Below, piece by piece: positions 8,658 through 17,610 of a stretch of DNA of 64,000 bases (within the stretch, counting starts at the first letter, position 1; the number at the start of each line of letters is the position of its first letter). Under the pieces are notes generated by a model. The model did no database searches and had not been told where the DNA came from. It saw only the letters and a list, made by a program, of their open reading frames with translations. The stretch spans positions 3,968,001 to 4,032,000 of the forward strand of contig NZ_CP040428.1 in NCBI RefSeq assembly GCF_005671395.1. Reading direction: 5' to 3'. Source of the DNA: Jejubacter calystegiae (GTDB lineage: Bacteria; Pseudomonadota; Gammaproteobacteria; Enterobacterales; Enterobacteriaceae). Both the position numbers and the translations under genes were made by a program.

Positions 8658-8764
8658 GGTCCACGATTCTGCGGGACGTATCGTCGGGCGATTCCATCTC
8701 CGCCGTCCGGTATTCCACGTAATGATAAATATCCCCGATCCGGATATATGCATCTTTAAGTAAG

Positions 8765-9322
8765 TCAGCTTTTACGCTCTATCGGAACATGCCTGTAAAT
8801 GCTGGTAAGAGACACGCCAATCACGTCAGCCACCTGCTGCCGTGTTGCGCCGTTCTCCAGTAGCCTGCGCGCATATGCGACATTCTCGGGAGTCATTTTT
8901 TTCGGGCGCCCGCCGCTCCTCCCCTCTTCTCTGGCGGCGGACAGACCGGCCAGAGTGCATTCTACGATTAGCTCGCGCTCCATCTCTGCCAGGGCACCCA
9001 TGACGTGGAAAAAGAAGCGCCCATTGCTGTCGACGTATCGATCGAGTCGGTCAGACTCTGAAAGTGGCCGCCACGGCGCTGGATATCGCCAACCAGGGCG
9101 ATCAGGTCGCCGACACTACAACCCAAGGCGATCCAGTTTCCAGACGATCAGAGTATCCCCTCGCCTCACGCGCCGCACCGCGCGCCTTAGCTCCGGACGC
9201 CGGGCATTCGACCCGCTGGCCCGATCCTCGAAAATTAGTTCACATCCTGCGCTATTTAACGCGCTCCGCTGTAATTCTGAGTTTTGCTCCGCTGTAGACA
9301 CTCTGACGTAGCCGATCAGCAT
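8765..9322 (-). pseudogene. Serine recombinase (Pin/Gin-like DNA invertase), two compensating frameshifts
   Basis: The N-terminal piece (from 9322) reads MLIGYVRVSTAEQNSELQR with the catalytic Ser in RVST and ends KLDRLG. Then the frame shifts by one extra base (about 9130), continues as VGDLIALVGDIQRRGGHFQS, SLTDSIDTSTAMG, shifts back through one missing base (about 9015), and resumes as HVMGALAEMEREL with a C-terminal HTH (GATRQQVADVIGVSLTSIYRH). Total length 558 bp equals the ordinary invertase of about 185 residues. The two shifts cancel in frame but leave about 38 scrambled codons with a stop. Sequencing error at two sites cannot be excluded. Confidence 0.85.
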
Positions 9323-9403
9323 CGGTTTATCCCGTTAAAAATGAATAGGATAAATCACCCTCCTGGTTTCCAAAAACGAATGTTTTTGCAATAGCGTATT
9401 TCT

Positions 9404-9492
9404 TTTCTAAGCTGCCTGTACGGCAGTGAACATGGGGCTGTTCACGTCCGCCGGTTCTGGTAGTTTTCTAAGCTGCCTGTACGGCAGTGAAC
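9404..9492 (-). CRISPR. CRISPR array C, two canonical I-F repeats and one spacer
   Basis: Two perfect 28-bp repeats at 9404-9431 and 9465-9492 with a 33-bp spacer (9432-9464). Both read GTTCAC...TTAGAAA on the minus strand, the canonical I-F form. It lies 81 bp from the start of the recombinase relic. A well-conserved leader follows on the right. Very short but intact, in contrast to array B. Confidence 0.93.
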
Positions 9493-9625
9493 AGAAGCAA
9501 AATAGCACTATCGCGTTGTTACGAAAAGAGAAAAGTACGATTTGGGTTATCACACCCTTTTTCCCACTCCCACTCTGCGGGCACGCAAAATCAACAAGTT
9601 AGCAATAGCGCTAAAAAAAGGGTTT
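9493..9625 (-). promoter_or_regulatory. Leader of CRISPR array C
   Basis: It shares with leader A, in the same order and spacing: AATAGC about 10 nt from the repeat, ACCCTTTTTTCCC (9554-9566), AAAATCAACAAGTTA at 9587-9601 (95 nt from the repeat) and AAAAAAAGGG (about 9612-9622). Confidence 0.75.
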
Positions 9626-9690
9626 GCTGGCTGTAAACACCCCACCGCTGAATTTAGCAGTTCTCCGCTATAACTTTCGCCATTGTTTAA

Positions 9691-9710
9691 GATTCTATAA
9701 TCATAGAATC
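9691..9710. repeat. Perfect 8-bp inverted repeat GATTCTAT/ATAGAATC
   Basis: A four-base centre gives an operator-like dyad about 115 bp upstream of the small gene at 9824. No factor recognised. Confidence 0.5.
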
Positions 9711-9823
9711 ATACGTAACCTGAAACCTGTCACCTTGCGTGCAGGCGCTAATGTTACCAAAAACCTTCCCAAAAATGCCGTTATCAGGTAGGGTAGCGCC
9801 AGTTGTTACTTCAGTGGAATTTC

Positions 9824-10156
9824 ATGTTAGCCGCCACTCTTAAACTCACGCTTTCCGAACGCGCTTCACGTATGGTGGTGCCCGATCTTCAGGCGCTGAT
9901 CCCCCCTTCTGATATCAGCATTTTTATTAATCATCTCGGCGCGGATCACAGTGCGACGGTAGAGTGTTCGCGCAGTACAGAGGTCTGTTCCCTGCTGGCG
10001 GCAACGCTAATGACCTGGCTGCGGTTATGTGCGGCTAAAGGGTTGCAACTCTGGAGTAATGGCGATGCGCTGGACGCAAAAGCGCTGGATACCCAACGCC
10101 TTTATGGCCTGCTGATGGCGGCGGATGCTCACCTGGTGATGGATTTCAATCAGTAA
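9824..10156 (+). CDS. Small hypothetical protein
   Basis: 110 residues starting MLAATLKLTLSERASRMVVP (an in-frame upstream start at 9803 has no better signal). I do not recognise it. It is cytoplasmic by appearance, with a leucine/alanine-rich central helix (VCSLLAATLMTWLRLCAAKG) and no signal peptide or clear motif. Codon use resembles the neighbouring chromosomal genes, so it is probably real. It stands alone between CRISPR array C and the convergent mmuM gene. Confidence 0.6.
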   Translation: MLAATLKLTLSERASRMVVPDLQALIPPSDISIFINHLGADHSATVECSRSTEVCSLLAATLMTWLRLCAAKGLQLWSNGDALDAKALDTQRLYGLLMAADAHLVMDFNQ

Positions 10157-10181
10157 CCCTCTGCCTGATGCGGGGCTTTTT

Positions 10182-11126
10182 CTATACCTGACGCCGAACC
10201 GCAGCCAGCGCTGCGATATCTGCCGGCGTGGTACGGCAGCAGCCACCAATTAATCGTGCCCCGGCGTCGCGCCATGCGGGCAGATGATCGACCAGCTGAT
10301 GGCAGCCTTCAGCGCCGTGGGACCAGCGCTTGCTGGCGGCGTCATAGGTTTCGCCAGAGTTAGGATAAACCACCAGCGGCAGCGCGGTCAGTGAAGACAG
10401 GTGACGCAGTGAGGCATCGGTAGATTCCAGCGCCACGCAGTTAATACCCAGCGCCAGCGCCTGCGGGCAGGCGTTCAAATGCGCCGCCACCTGGCTAAGC
10501 GGCGTGCCGTCACTCAGGTGTTCGGCATCACGCAGCGTAAAGGTGAACCAGGCCCCGGTTTGCGGAAACGCCTGCGCCAGTAGTGCGGTCAGCGCCTGGA
10601 GTTCGCTGAACGATGGCAGAGTCTCGCAGGCCAGCAGATCGACGCCCCCTTCCACCAGCGCCGCAATCCGTGGCCGATGAAAATCGGCAAACTCCGCGGC
10701 ACTACATTGATAGTCACCGCGATATTCAGAGCCATCCGCCAGAAAAGCGCCATAAGGCCCCACCGAACCTGCCACCAGCAGCGGTCCGTCCTGCGGCTTT
10801 TCCTTCAGGTAGTCGGTCCGCGCCTCCCGGGCCAGCGCAACGCTTTTAATCATCAGCTCTCGCGCCTGGGCACCCTCTATCCCCCGGGTTGCGAAGCCTG
10901 CTTCGCTGGCCTGGTAGCTGGCGGTAATAGCGCACTGAGCACCGGCGCGAAAATAGTCGAGATGAACCTGATAAATCAGCTCCGGCTGTTCCAGCAACAC
11001 CTTCGCCGACCACAGGCTATCCGCCAGGTTGCAGCCACGGGCTTCCAGTTCGGTGGCCAGCGCGCCATCCAGCACCAGGAAGGGATCGCGAGCCAGAATG
11101 GACGTTAATGGATTATTCAGCGGCAT
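10182..11126 (-). CDS. mmuM: Homocysteine S-methyltransferase
   Basis: 314 residues. Transfers a methyl group from S-methylmethionine (or SAM) to homocysteine, making methionine. Zinc-ligand cysteines typical of the family are Cys230 (GINCVALE) and Cys296-Cys297 ([10 protein letters not shown]). [16 protein letters not shown] is the conserved start of the barrel. The start codon lies inside mmuP (14-bp overlap). The mmuPM operon lets the cell use plant S-methylmethionine; in E. coli K-12 it sits in the CP4-6 prophage, here in a different place. Confidence 0.95.
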   Translation of the reverse strand: MPLNNPLTSILARDPFLVLDGALATELEARGCNLADSLWSAKVLLEQPELIYQVHLDYFRAGAQCAITASYQASEAGFATRGIEGAQARELMIKSVALAREARTDYLKEKPQDGPLLVAGSVGPYGAFLADGSEYRGDYQCSAAEFADFHRPRIAALVEGGVDLLACETLPSFSELQALTALLAQAFPQTGAWFTFTLRDAEHLSDGTPLSQVAAHLNACPQALALGINCVALESTDASLRHLSSLTALPLVVYPNSGETYDAASKRWSHGAEGCHQLVDHLPAWRDAGARLIGGCCRTTPADIAALAAVRRQV

Positions 11127-12522
11127 GGGTGACCTCCTGTTGCCGACGGGTCGAAAGCTTGCGGGTCAGATAATACGCGCCGTAACACAGCGCCACAAAA
11201 GGCAGCCCGCACCACAGAGCAATACGCTGTTCCGGGTCGAACGCCAGCCCGATGCAGGCCACCAGGCAGAGCACAAATCCCAGTACCGGCGTAAGGGGAA
11301 ACCAGGGCGCACGGTAATGCAACTGCGCCAGAGTGCCGCCGCTGCGCAGATGGTGACGACGGAATTGAAAGTGCGAGGCACAAATCGCCAGCCAGACCGC
11401 CACTACCGCAAAACCAGAAATAGCCGACAGCGCCACAAAGACGGTATCCGGCGCCACTACGCTGGTAAACAGCGCCAGTACCCCACCCAGCATACTGACA
11501 GAAAGCGCGGTCAGCGGAATGCCACGCCGGGTCAGGCGCGCAAAGCAGCGTGGCAGCGTGCGCTCATTAGAAAGGGACCACAGCATGCGCCCGGAAGCGT
11601 ACAACCCGGAATTAGCGGCAGAGAGAATCGCCGTCAGAATCACAAAGTTAATGATATCCGCAGCCCAGGGAATGCCGATTTTCTCGAACACCAGGACGAA
11701 CGGGCTCTTCACCACTCCGGCCTGATCCATCGGGATCAGCGCCGCCAGAACCAGCACAGTACCGATAAAAAACAGAATCAGCCGGGCGATGGTGGTGCGA
11801 ATGGCAATGGGCAACACCTTGTGGGGCTCGGCGGTCTCACCGGCGGCGATCCCAATAAGTTCAGTGCCGGAAAAGGCGAAGTTCACCGCCACCATGGTCA
11901 TCATGATGGGCAGTACGCCGTGGGGCAGCAGACCGCCTTCGGTCAGTTGGCTGAAAAACGGCGCCGGGGTGCCGTCACGCAGCGGAATAATGCCGAACAT
12001 GGCGGCGCCGCCCAGAATAATAAAGGCCAGGATAGTGATGACCTTAATCAGCGAAAACCAGAACTCCCCTTCGGCGAAAACGCGCGCCGAAAAGACGTTC
12101 ATCACAAAGATAGCGACGCAGAATATCAGGCACCAGATCCACACCGGCACCGAGGGAAACCAGTACTGCATGCAGAACCCGGCAGCGGTCAGGCTGGAGC
12201 CCAGCGCCACGGTCCAGGTCAGCCAGTAAAGCCAGGCCACGGTATAGCCGGTAGCCGGGCTCAGATAGCGGCTGGCATAGACGTGGAAAGCGCCCGTTTC
12301 CGGCATCGCGACCGACAGCTCCCCCAGGCACTGCATCACCAGCCACACCACCAGCGCGCCTATCAGATAGGCCAGCAGCGTGCCCGCAGCACCCGTTGTC
12401 GAGATAATATAGCCGGTATTGAAAAACAGCCCGGTGCCGATCACCCCGCCCAGCGACAGCATCACCAGGTGGCGGGTCTTCATGGTTCGGCGAAATGCGC
12501 CTTGATTTGGGTTCTCTTGCAT
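11113..12522 (-). CDS. mmuP: S-methylmethionine permease
   Basis: 469-residue amino-acid permease of the APC superfamily with about 12 membrane helices. The family hallmark [20 protein letters not shown] follows the N-terminus, and the second motif is [16 protein letters not shown]. First gene of the mmuPM operon, with MetJ boxes just upstream, which supports a methionine-related substrate rather than a general amino acid. Confidence 0.93.
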   Translation of the reverse strand: MQENPNQGAFRRTMKTRHLVMLSLGGVIGTGLFFNTGYIISTTGAAGTLLAYLIGALVVWLVMQCLGELSVAMPETGAFHVYASRYLSPATGYTVAWLYWLTWTVALGSSLTAAGFCMQYWFPSVPVWIWCLIFCVAIFVMNVFSARVFAEGEFWFSLIKVITILAFIILGGAAMFGIIPLRDGTPAPFFSQLTEGGLLPHGVLPIMMTMVAVNFAFSGTELIGIAAGETAEPHKVLPIAIRTTIARLILFFIGTVLVLAALIPMDQAGVVKSPFVLVFEKIGIPWAADIINFVILTAILSAANSGLYASGRMLWSLSNERTLPRCFARLTRRGIPLTALSVSMLGGVLALFTSVVAPDTVFVALSAISGFAVVAVWLAICASHFQFRRHHLRSGGTLAQLHYRAPWFPLTPVLGFVLCLVACIGLAFDPEQRIALWCGLPFVALCYGAYYLTRKLSTRRQQEVTHAAE

Positions 12523-12532
12523 ACTGCCTTCT

Positions 12533-12556
12533 TTACGTATAGACGTCTAAACATCT
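12533..12556 (-). promoter_or_regulatory. MetJ operator (met boxes) upstream of mmuP
   Basis: A perfect 8-bp met box AGACGTCT (12541-12548), flanked in register by AAACATCT and the weaker TTACGTAT. MetJ binds tandem 8-bp boxes with SAM as corepressor. The site is 11-34 bp from the mmuP start codon. Confidence 0.88.
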
Positions 12557-12652
12557 GACATAAGAGAAGCGTTATACTCGCCGCAATCACGAAATGCAAT
12601 GGCTTTATGCAGCGCAAGGCAATGGTAACGTAATGAAACTAAAGATGAATAA

Positions 12653-12676
12653 GGCCGGTGACGGGCATCACCGGCC
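12653..12676 (-). terminator. Hairpin after frmA
   Basis: Perfect 9-bp stem GGCCGGTGA/TCACCGGCC, 6-nt loop, 15 bp past the frmA stop. The T tract is weak (CTTATTC), so termination strength is uncertain. Confidence 0.6.
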
Positions 12677-12690
12677 GGAAGGGAACGGGC

Positions 12691-14114
<1,424 letters not shown>

Positions 14115-14127
14115 ATCCGCCCTCCAG

Positions 14128-14150
14128 ATACTATAGGGGGGTATAGTAAT
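14128..14150 (-). promoter_or_regulatory. FrmR operator
   Basis: ATACTATA, a run of six G, then TATAGTAAT: an AT-rich dyad around a G-tract, the pattern of FrmR/RcnR-type sites. It sits 14 bp before the frmR start. Confidence 0.8.
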
Positions 14151-14382
14151 TCATCTGACTATGCGTTGTAAAACGTAAGCCCTGATGAGTTATAGACTTA
14201 AAATACGCTCTTGCCTCATTCAGCATAGCCCCGATATTTGGCGATCATTTATTGCGATATGCATCCGTCTACCTTGCCCCTCCCCCTTAAGCCCCTTCCC
14301 ACGGCCAGGCAATATGCTATGATTCGCCCGCTATATCCTTTCAACTCATACCGAGGCTTCGATGCTGGAGAATGTCATCATC

Positions 14383-14425
14383 TGATAATCAGCGTTCAGA
14401 CCTTTTAAGGTCCGACTGATTATCA
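14383..14425. repeat. Nested inverted repeat upstream of yjhX
   Basis: Perfect outer 10-bp arms TGATAATCAG/CTGATTATCA enclose a perfect 14-bp palindrome GACCTTTTAAGGTC. There is no T tract, so it is not a simple terminator. It follows a minimal frame (ATG at 14361, MLENVII-stop). It could be a protein-binding dyad or an RNA structure in the yjhX leader. Confidence 0.7.
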
Positions 14426-14498
14426 ATGCGCCGAAATCGTACGCGAACGCCGCCAGGCGTTGGCTCGTTTTGCTCATGATGATGAACAGGTTTTCAGT

Positions 14499-14756
14499 AT
14501 GAATTTATCCCGTCAGGAACAACGTACCTTACACGTTCTCGCTAAAGGTGGACGTATCGCACACGTCCGCGATTCATCTGGTCGTATCACTTCCGTGGAA
14601 TGCTACAGCCGCGAAGGACTGTTGCTGAGCGACTGCACGCTCGCCGTCTTTAAAAAGCTTAAAGCCAAAAAACTGATCAAGTCCGTTAATGGACAGCCCT
14701 ACCGCATTAATACCACTGGCCTGAACAATGTTCGCGCTCAGGCCGATAACCGTTAA
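14499..14756 (+). CDS. yjhX: YjhX family toxin
   Basis: 85 residues, nearly identical to E. coli YjhX from memory ([40 protein letters not shown]). The start was chosen by that similarity; the frame is open 13 codons further upstream. In E. coli YjhX is reported as a toxin acting on topoisomerase I, neutralised by the acetyltransferase YjhQ encoded next to it. No YjhQ is present here. The next gene, 10 bp away and probably co-transcribed, is a methyltransferase instead. Confidence 0.88.
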   Translation: MNLSRQEQRTLHVLAKGGRIAHVRDSSGRITSVECYSREGLLLSDCTLAVFKKLKAKKLIKSVNGQPYRINTTGLNNVRAQADNR

Positions 14757-14766
14757 GGAGAAGGTG

Positions 14767-15513
14767 ATGGATATCCCACGTATCTTCAACATTACCGAAA
14801 GCGCCCACCGCATTCATAATCCGTTCACGCCTGAAAAATTCGCGACGCTTGGCGCGGCATTGCGCATGACGCCGGGCACCCGAATTCTGGATCTTGCCAG
14901 CGGTTCGGGCGAGATGCTCTGCACCTGGGCGCGCGATTATGGCATTACCGGCACTGGCGTCGATATGAGCCAGTTGTTCAATCAGCAGGCGCAACAGCGC
15001 GCTCAGGAGCTAAAGGTTGCCGATCGCGTGACCTTTATTCATGGCGATGCCGCCGGTTACGTTGCCGATGAAAAGTGCGGCGTGGCCGCCTGCGTTGGTG
15101 CTACCTGGATCGGCGGCGGCGTAGCCGGAACCCTTGAGCTGTTGAACCAGAGCCTTGTGCCCGGCGGCATTCTGCTTATCGGCGAGCCATACTGGCGCAA
15201 GGAGCCGGAAACGGAAGCCGTCGCGCAGCACTGTTTTGCCAGCAGCGTTTCTGATTTCCTGACGCTACCCGGGCTGGTCGCCTCGTTTGGTGAACTCGGC
15301 TACGACGTGGTGGAGATGGTACTGGCGGATCGGGAAGGCTGGGACAGTTACGAGGCCGCCAAATGGCTGACTATGCGGCGCTGGCTGGAAGCGAATCCTG
15401 GCGATGAACTGGCAGTGGAAATTCGCGAAACCCTGAATACGGCGCCAGTGCGCCATGTCACCTGGGTTCGTGAATATCTGGGCTGGGGCGTATTCGCCCT
15501 GATGGCACGTTAA
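14767..15513 (+). CDS. Class I SAM-dependent methyltransferase
   Basis: 248 residues starting MDIPRIFNITESAHRIHNPF, with RBS AAGGAGAAGG. SAM-binding motif I is ILDLASGSGEML (about residues 40-51); the acidic motif II is TGVDMS; VPGGILLIGEPYW fits a post-II loop. Substrate unknown; the shape is that of small-molecule methyltransferases. It follows yjhX by 10 bp and is followed by its own terminator, so the two genes form one unit. Confidence 0.85.
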   Translation: MDIPRIFNITESAHRIHNPFTPEKFATLGAALRMTPGTRILDLASGSGEMLCTWARDYGITGTGVDMSQLFNQQAQQRAQELKVADRVTFIHGDAAGYVADEKCGVAACVGATWIGGGVAGTLELLNQSLVPGGILLIGEPYWRKEPETEAVAQHCFASSVSDFLTLPGLVASFGELGYDVVEMVLADREGWDSYEAAKWLTMRRWLEANPGDELAVEIRETLNTAPVRHVTWVREYLGWGVFALMAR

Positions 15514-15523
15514 TAATATCCAT

Positions 15524-15550
15524 TACGGGCGCTACCGGCGCCCGTATATT
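15524..15550 (+). terminator. Terminator of the yjhX-methyltransferase unit
   Basis: 9-bp stem TACGGGCGC/GCGCCCGTA, 5-nt loop, followed by TATTATT. The T tract is broken. Confidence 0.7.
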
Positions 15551-15727
15551 ATTCACTGTGAACAATCATCACTCAATAAATAACACTGCCATTTCTTTAT
15601 GTAACATCCCCTTTCTGCCTGCTGACAAAATCTGACGTAAATTATCGGACCCCACCTGGTTATTCCTTAAATACACTCATTACAATGGTGATGTGTTTTT
15701 TCATTCATAAAAGCAGCAGAGAGTTAA

Positions 15728-16864
15728 ATGCAGAAACTCAACTCTTTACAGGCATTACGCGGTTTGGCAGCACTGTTTGTGGTGATATTTCACTACCATT
15801 TTCGGCTCGGCGGCCCCGATGAGCATGCCCTTGAATACTGGCACTCCATTTTTGGCTGGAGCTTTATTGGGGTGGATATCTTTTTTGTGATTAGCGGTTT
15901 TATTATGGTCTATACCACCCGCCAGCACAGCCCCGGAATAGTCACGTCCGGAAAATTTCTGCTCAACCGGATGATAAGAATTCTCCCTCTTTATTATCTG
16001 TTGCTGTTTTTCGCTTTTTTATTAAATGGCGCGTTCTATCTTCTGGATAATGAAGAGAGTGCCCGTAACCTGATTAGCGCCCTCACCTTTACCGTAAGCA
16101 CCATCGCGGCGTCGCCGCAATATATCGATCTGGAACAGATGTATAACGTGCGCTGGACGCTTAACTACGAACTCTATTTTTATCTGGTTTTCGCACTTTG
16201 CCTGCTGTTCCGCCAGCGCATTCTGCCGCTGCTCGCCTGGGCCGCCGCGGCGGTGTTTATAATCCCGGCACTGTTCGGCAATGCGCCAACGCTGAATATT
16301 CACGGTTATCAGGTGGAACACGCGCTATGGGGGTTTTTATCTAACCCGGTGATTCTCGATTTTGTCGTCGGTGCACTGGCAGGCGGGCTCTATGTGAAAC
16401 TGGAAAAGGCGGCACGCCAGCGCTGGTTGCAGCAACTGGCCCTGGGCCTGGCGCTGGTGATGGTTTTCGCCATCGTCATGGGGCTGTATACGCAGCATCT
16501 GTACCTGCTCAGCCTGAGGCTGGGAGTCGCTATTGGTATCACGATACTGCTGCTGAGCATCGCCGAGCCTGTGTTACATAACTATATTCCGCGCATTGCG
16601 CTCTATGCCGGAAATATCTCGTTCTCGCTCTATCTGTGCCACAATACCGTCAACTATTTCGTCTTTGACCATCTGGGCGATAAAGCCACATCGATGCCCG
16701 CTATTCTGGGGCTGATTGCGCTATCTATCACGCTGTCCCTCGCCCTTTCTCACTGCACCTGGAAATATATTGAAGTTGGATTAACCCGATGGCTGAAGGC
16801 GAAGCTACTGGCACCTTCCACTACATGGCATCAGGGGCAGGTAACCAGCGAACGCACTGGCTGA
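15728..16864 (+). CDS. Acyltransferase 3 family membrane protein (OafA/YrhL-like)
   Basis: 378 residues with about ten membrane helices. The opening LNSLQALRGLAALFVVIFHYH carries the conserved Arg and His of the family; FIGVDIFFVISGFIMVYTT is the second hallmark. Such proteins O-acetylate or O-succinylate cell-envelope glycans using cytoplasmic acyl-CoA. The target is unknown; no polysaccharide gene is adjacent. It stands alone, with GAGAG before the ATG and lower GC in its 5' flank. Confidence 0.88.
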   Translation: MQKLNSLQALRGLAALFVVIFHYHFRLGGPDEHALEYWHSIFGWSFIGVDIFFVISGFIMVYTTRQHSPGIVTSGKFLLNRMIRILPLYYLLLFFAFLLNGAFYLLDNEESARNLISALTFTVSTIAASPQYIDLEQMYNVRWTLNYELYFYLVFALCLLFRQRILPLLAWAAAAVFIIPALFGNAPTLNIHGYQVEHALWGFLSNPVILDFVVGALAGGLYVKLEKAARQRWLQQLALGLALVMVFAIVMGLYTQHLYLLSLRLGVAIGITILLLSIAEPVLHNYIPRIALYAGNISFSLYLCHNTVNYFVFDHLGDKATSMPAILGLIALSITLSLALSHCTWKYIEVGLTRWLKAKLLAPSTTWHQGQVTSERTG

Positions 16865-16872
16865 AACGCAAA

Positions 16873-16899
16873 GCGCCCGGCACTGTTGTTGCCGGGCGC
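16873..16899. terminator. Hairpin between convergent acyltransferase and yoaG genes
   Basis: Perfect 10-bp stem GCGCCCGGCA/TGCCGGGCGC with a 7-nt loop. It could serve both strands; short T runs follow only on the minus side (TTTGCGTTTC). Confidence 0.7.
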
Positions 16900-16908
16900 A
16901 GCCAGAAA

Positions 16909-17091
16909 CTACCAGCCGCAAACGTCGGTCTCTTCTTCGGTATCGTAGCCGCGGACGGTATTCACCAGGTCTTTAATCACCTGCGCACCTACATCCGGTA
17001 TCAGCAGGCTGGCGGGCGCTTCTGTTTCATAATCGACCGAAACGCCATTGCTGTTATTGGTGACAGTTACCGTGTAAGTTGCCTTGCCCAT
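16909..17091 (-). CDS. yoaG: YoaG family small protein
   Basis: 60 residues, closely matching E. coli YoaG (MGKATYTVTVTNNSNGVSVD, ending DVCGW). Function unknown; a small beta-rich dimer in E. coli. Second gene of the yeaR-yoaG operon, 11 bp after yeaR, induced by nitrate/nitrite and NO in E. coli. Confidence 0.92.
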   Translation of the reverse strand: MGKATYTVTVTNNSNGVSVDYETEAPASLLIPDVGAQVIKDLVNTVRGYDTEEETDVCGW

Positions 17092-17102
17092 AACGATTTA
17101 CC

Positions 17103-17462
17103 TTATTTCTGAGTTTTTACTACCTGGCGCAAACCAGACCCTTTCAGCAACACTTCAGGCGCCACAAAAAAATCGATGTTGAAATAGGTGTCATCGGTCA
17201 GAATTTCAATATGGTGCCATTTTTCTGGTGGGAACACGCCAAAATGACCGGCTTCAATCACCATTTCACTATCCGGCTCGGGGCATTCCCCATCGGCGAA
17301 ACCATAATATTTCACCGCGCCCCGCATCACCGACAAACGCGGATAAACGCCCTGTTGAGTGCCATGATCAAGGTGGCGCTTAAACAGACCAGCCGGTGCG
17401 TTATCTTTATTCCAGAATGGCGTGGAGCGTGTATGAATACAGTCCTGCGGAATAAGCAGCAT
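17103..17462 (-). CDS. yeaR: YeaR, DUF1971 cupin-like protein
   Basis: 119 residues, colinear with E. coli YeaR (IHTRSTPFWNKDNAPAG, GVYPRLSVMRGAVKYYGF, FPPEKWHHIE, DDTYFNIDFFV). DUF1971 is a small beta-barrel related to the N-terminal part of some TehB proteins. The exact reaction is unknown. It is controlled in E. coli by NarL and NsrR; an NsrR-type site is visible upstream. Confidence 0.94.
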   Translation of the reverse strand: MLLIPQDCIHTRSTPFWNKDNAPAGLFKRHLDHGTQQGVYPRLSVMRGAVKYYGFADGECPEPDSEMVIEAGHFGVFPPEKWHHIEILTDDTYFNIDFFVAPEVLLKGSGLRQVVKTQK

Positions 17463-17540
17463 AACTTTCTTCCTCGTTTACGTCAGACGATGCTGTCTTA
17501 GCCGTTATTTCACCACGTTCAGGATGAGGCTTTGTTTCGA

Positions 17541-17563
17541 AAGATGCTTTTTAAATGCACCTT
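17541..17563 (-). promoter_or_regulatory. NsrR operator upstream of yeaR-yoaG
   Basis: AAGATGCTTT, TT, AAATGCACCTT: an 11-1-11 dyad matching the NsrR consensus (AAnATGCATTT-n-AAATGCATnTT) at nearly every position. It lies about 80 bp before the yeaR start. NsrR represses until its Fe-S cluster reacts with nitric oxide. Confidence 0.85.
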
Positions 17564-17610
17564 AATAGGTATTGACGCGGGCACCGGCCACCGCCGATGC
17601 CCACTAAGGG

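Larger units (their letters stand above)
7093..8730. repeat. Tandem hcp-effector cassette, copy 2
   Basis: Second unit of the duplication, same gene order and orientation as copy 1, with conserved outer arms (7093 to about 7350 and about 8513-8730) and a diverged interior. All three genes are intact in this copy. Confidence 0.9.

Noticed and set aside
11029-12558. A 509-codon plus-strand open frame opposite mmuM-mmuP
   Set aside because: Low-complexity Gln/Arg/His-rich product, antisense shadow of a GC-rich permease gene with clear homology on the minus strand.
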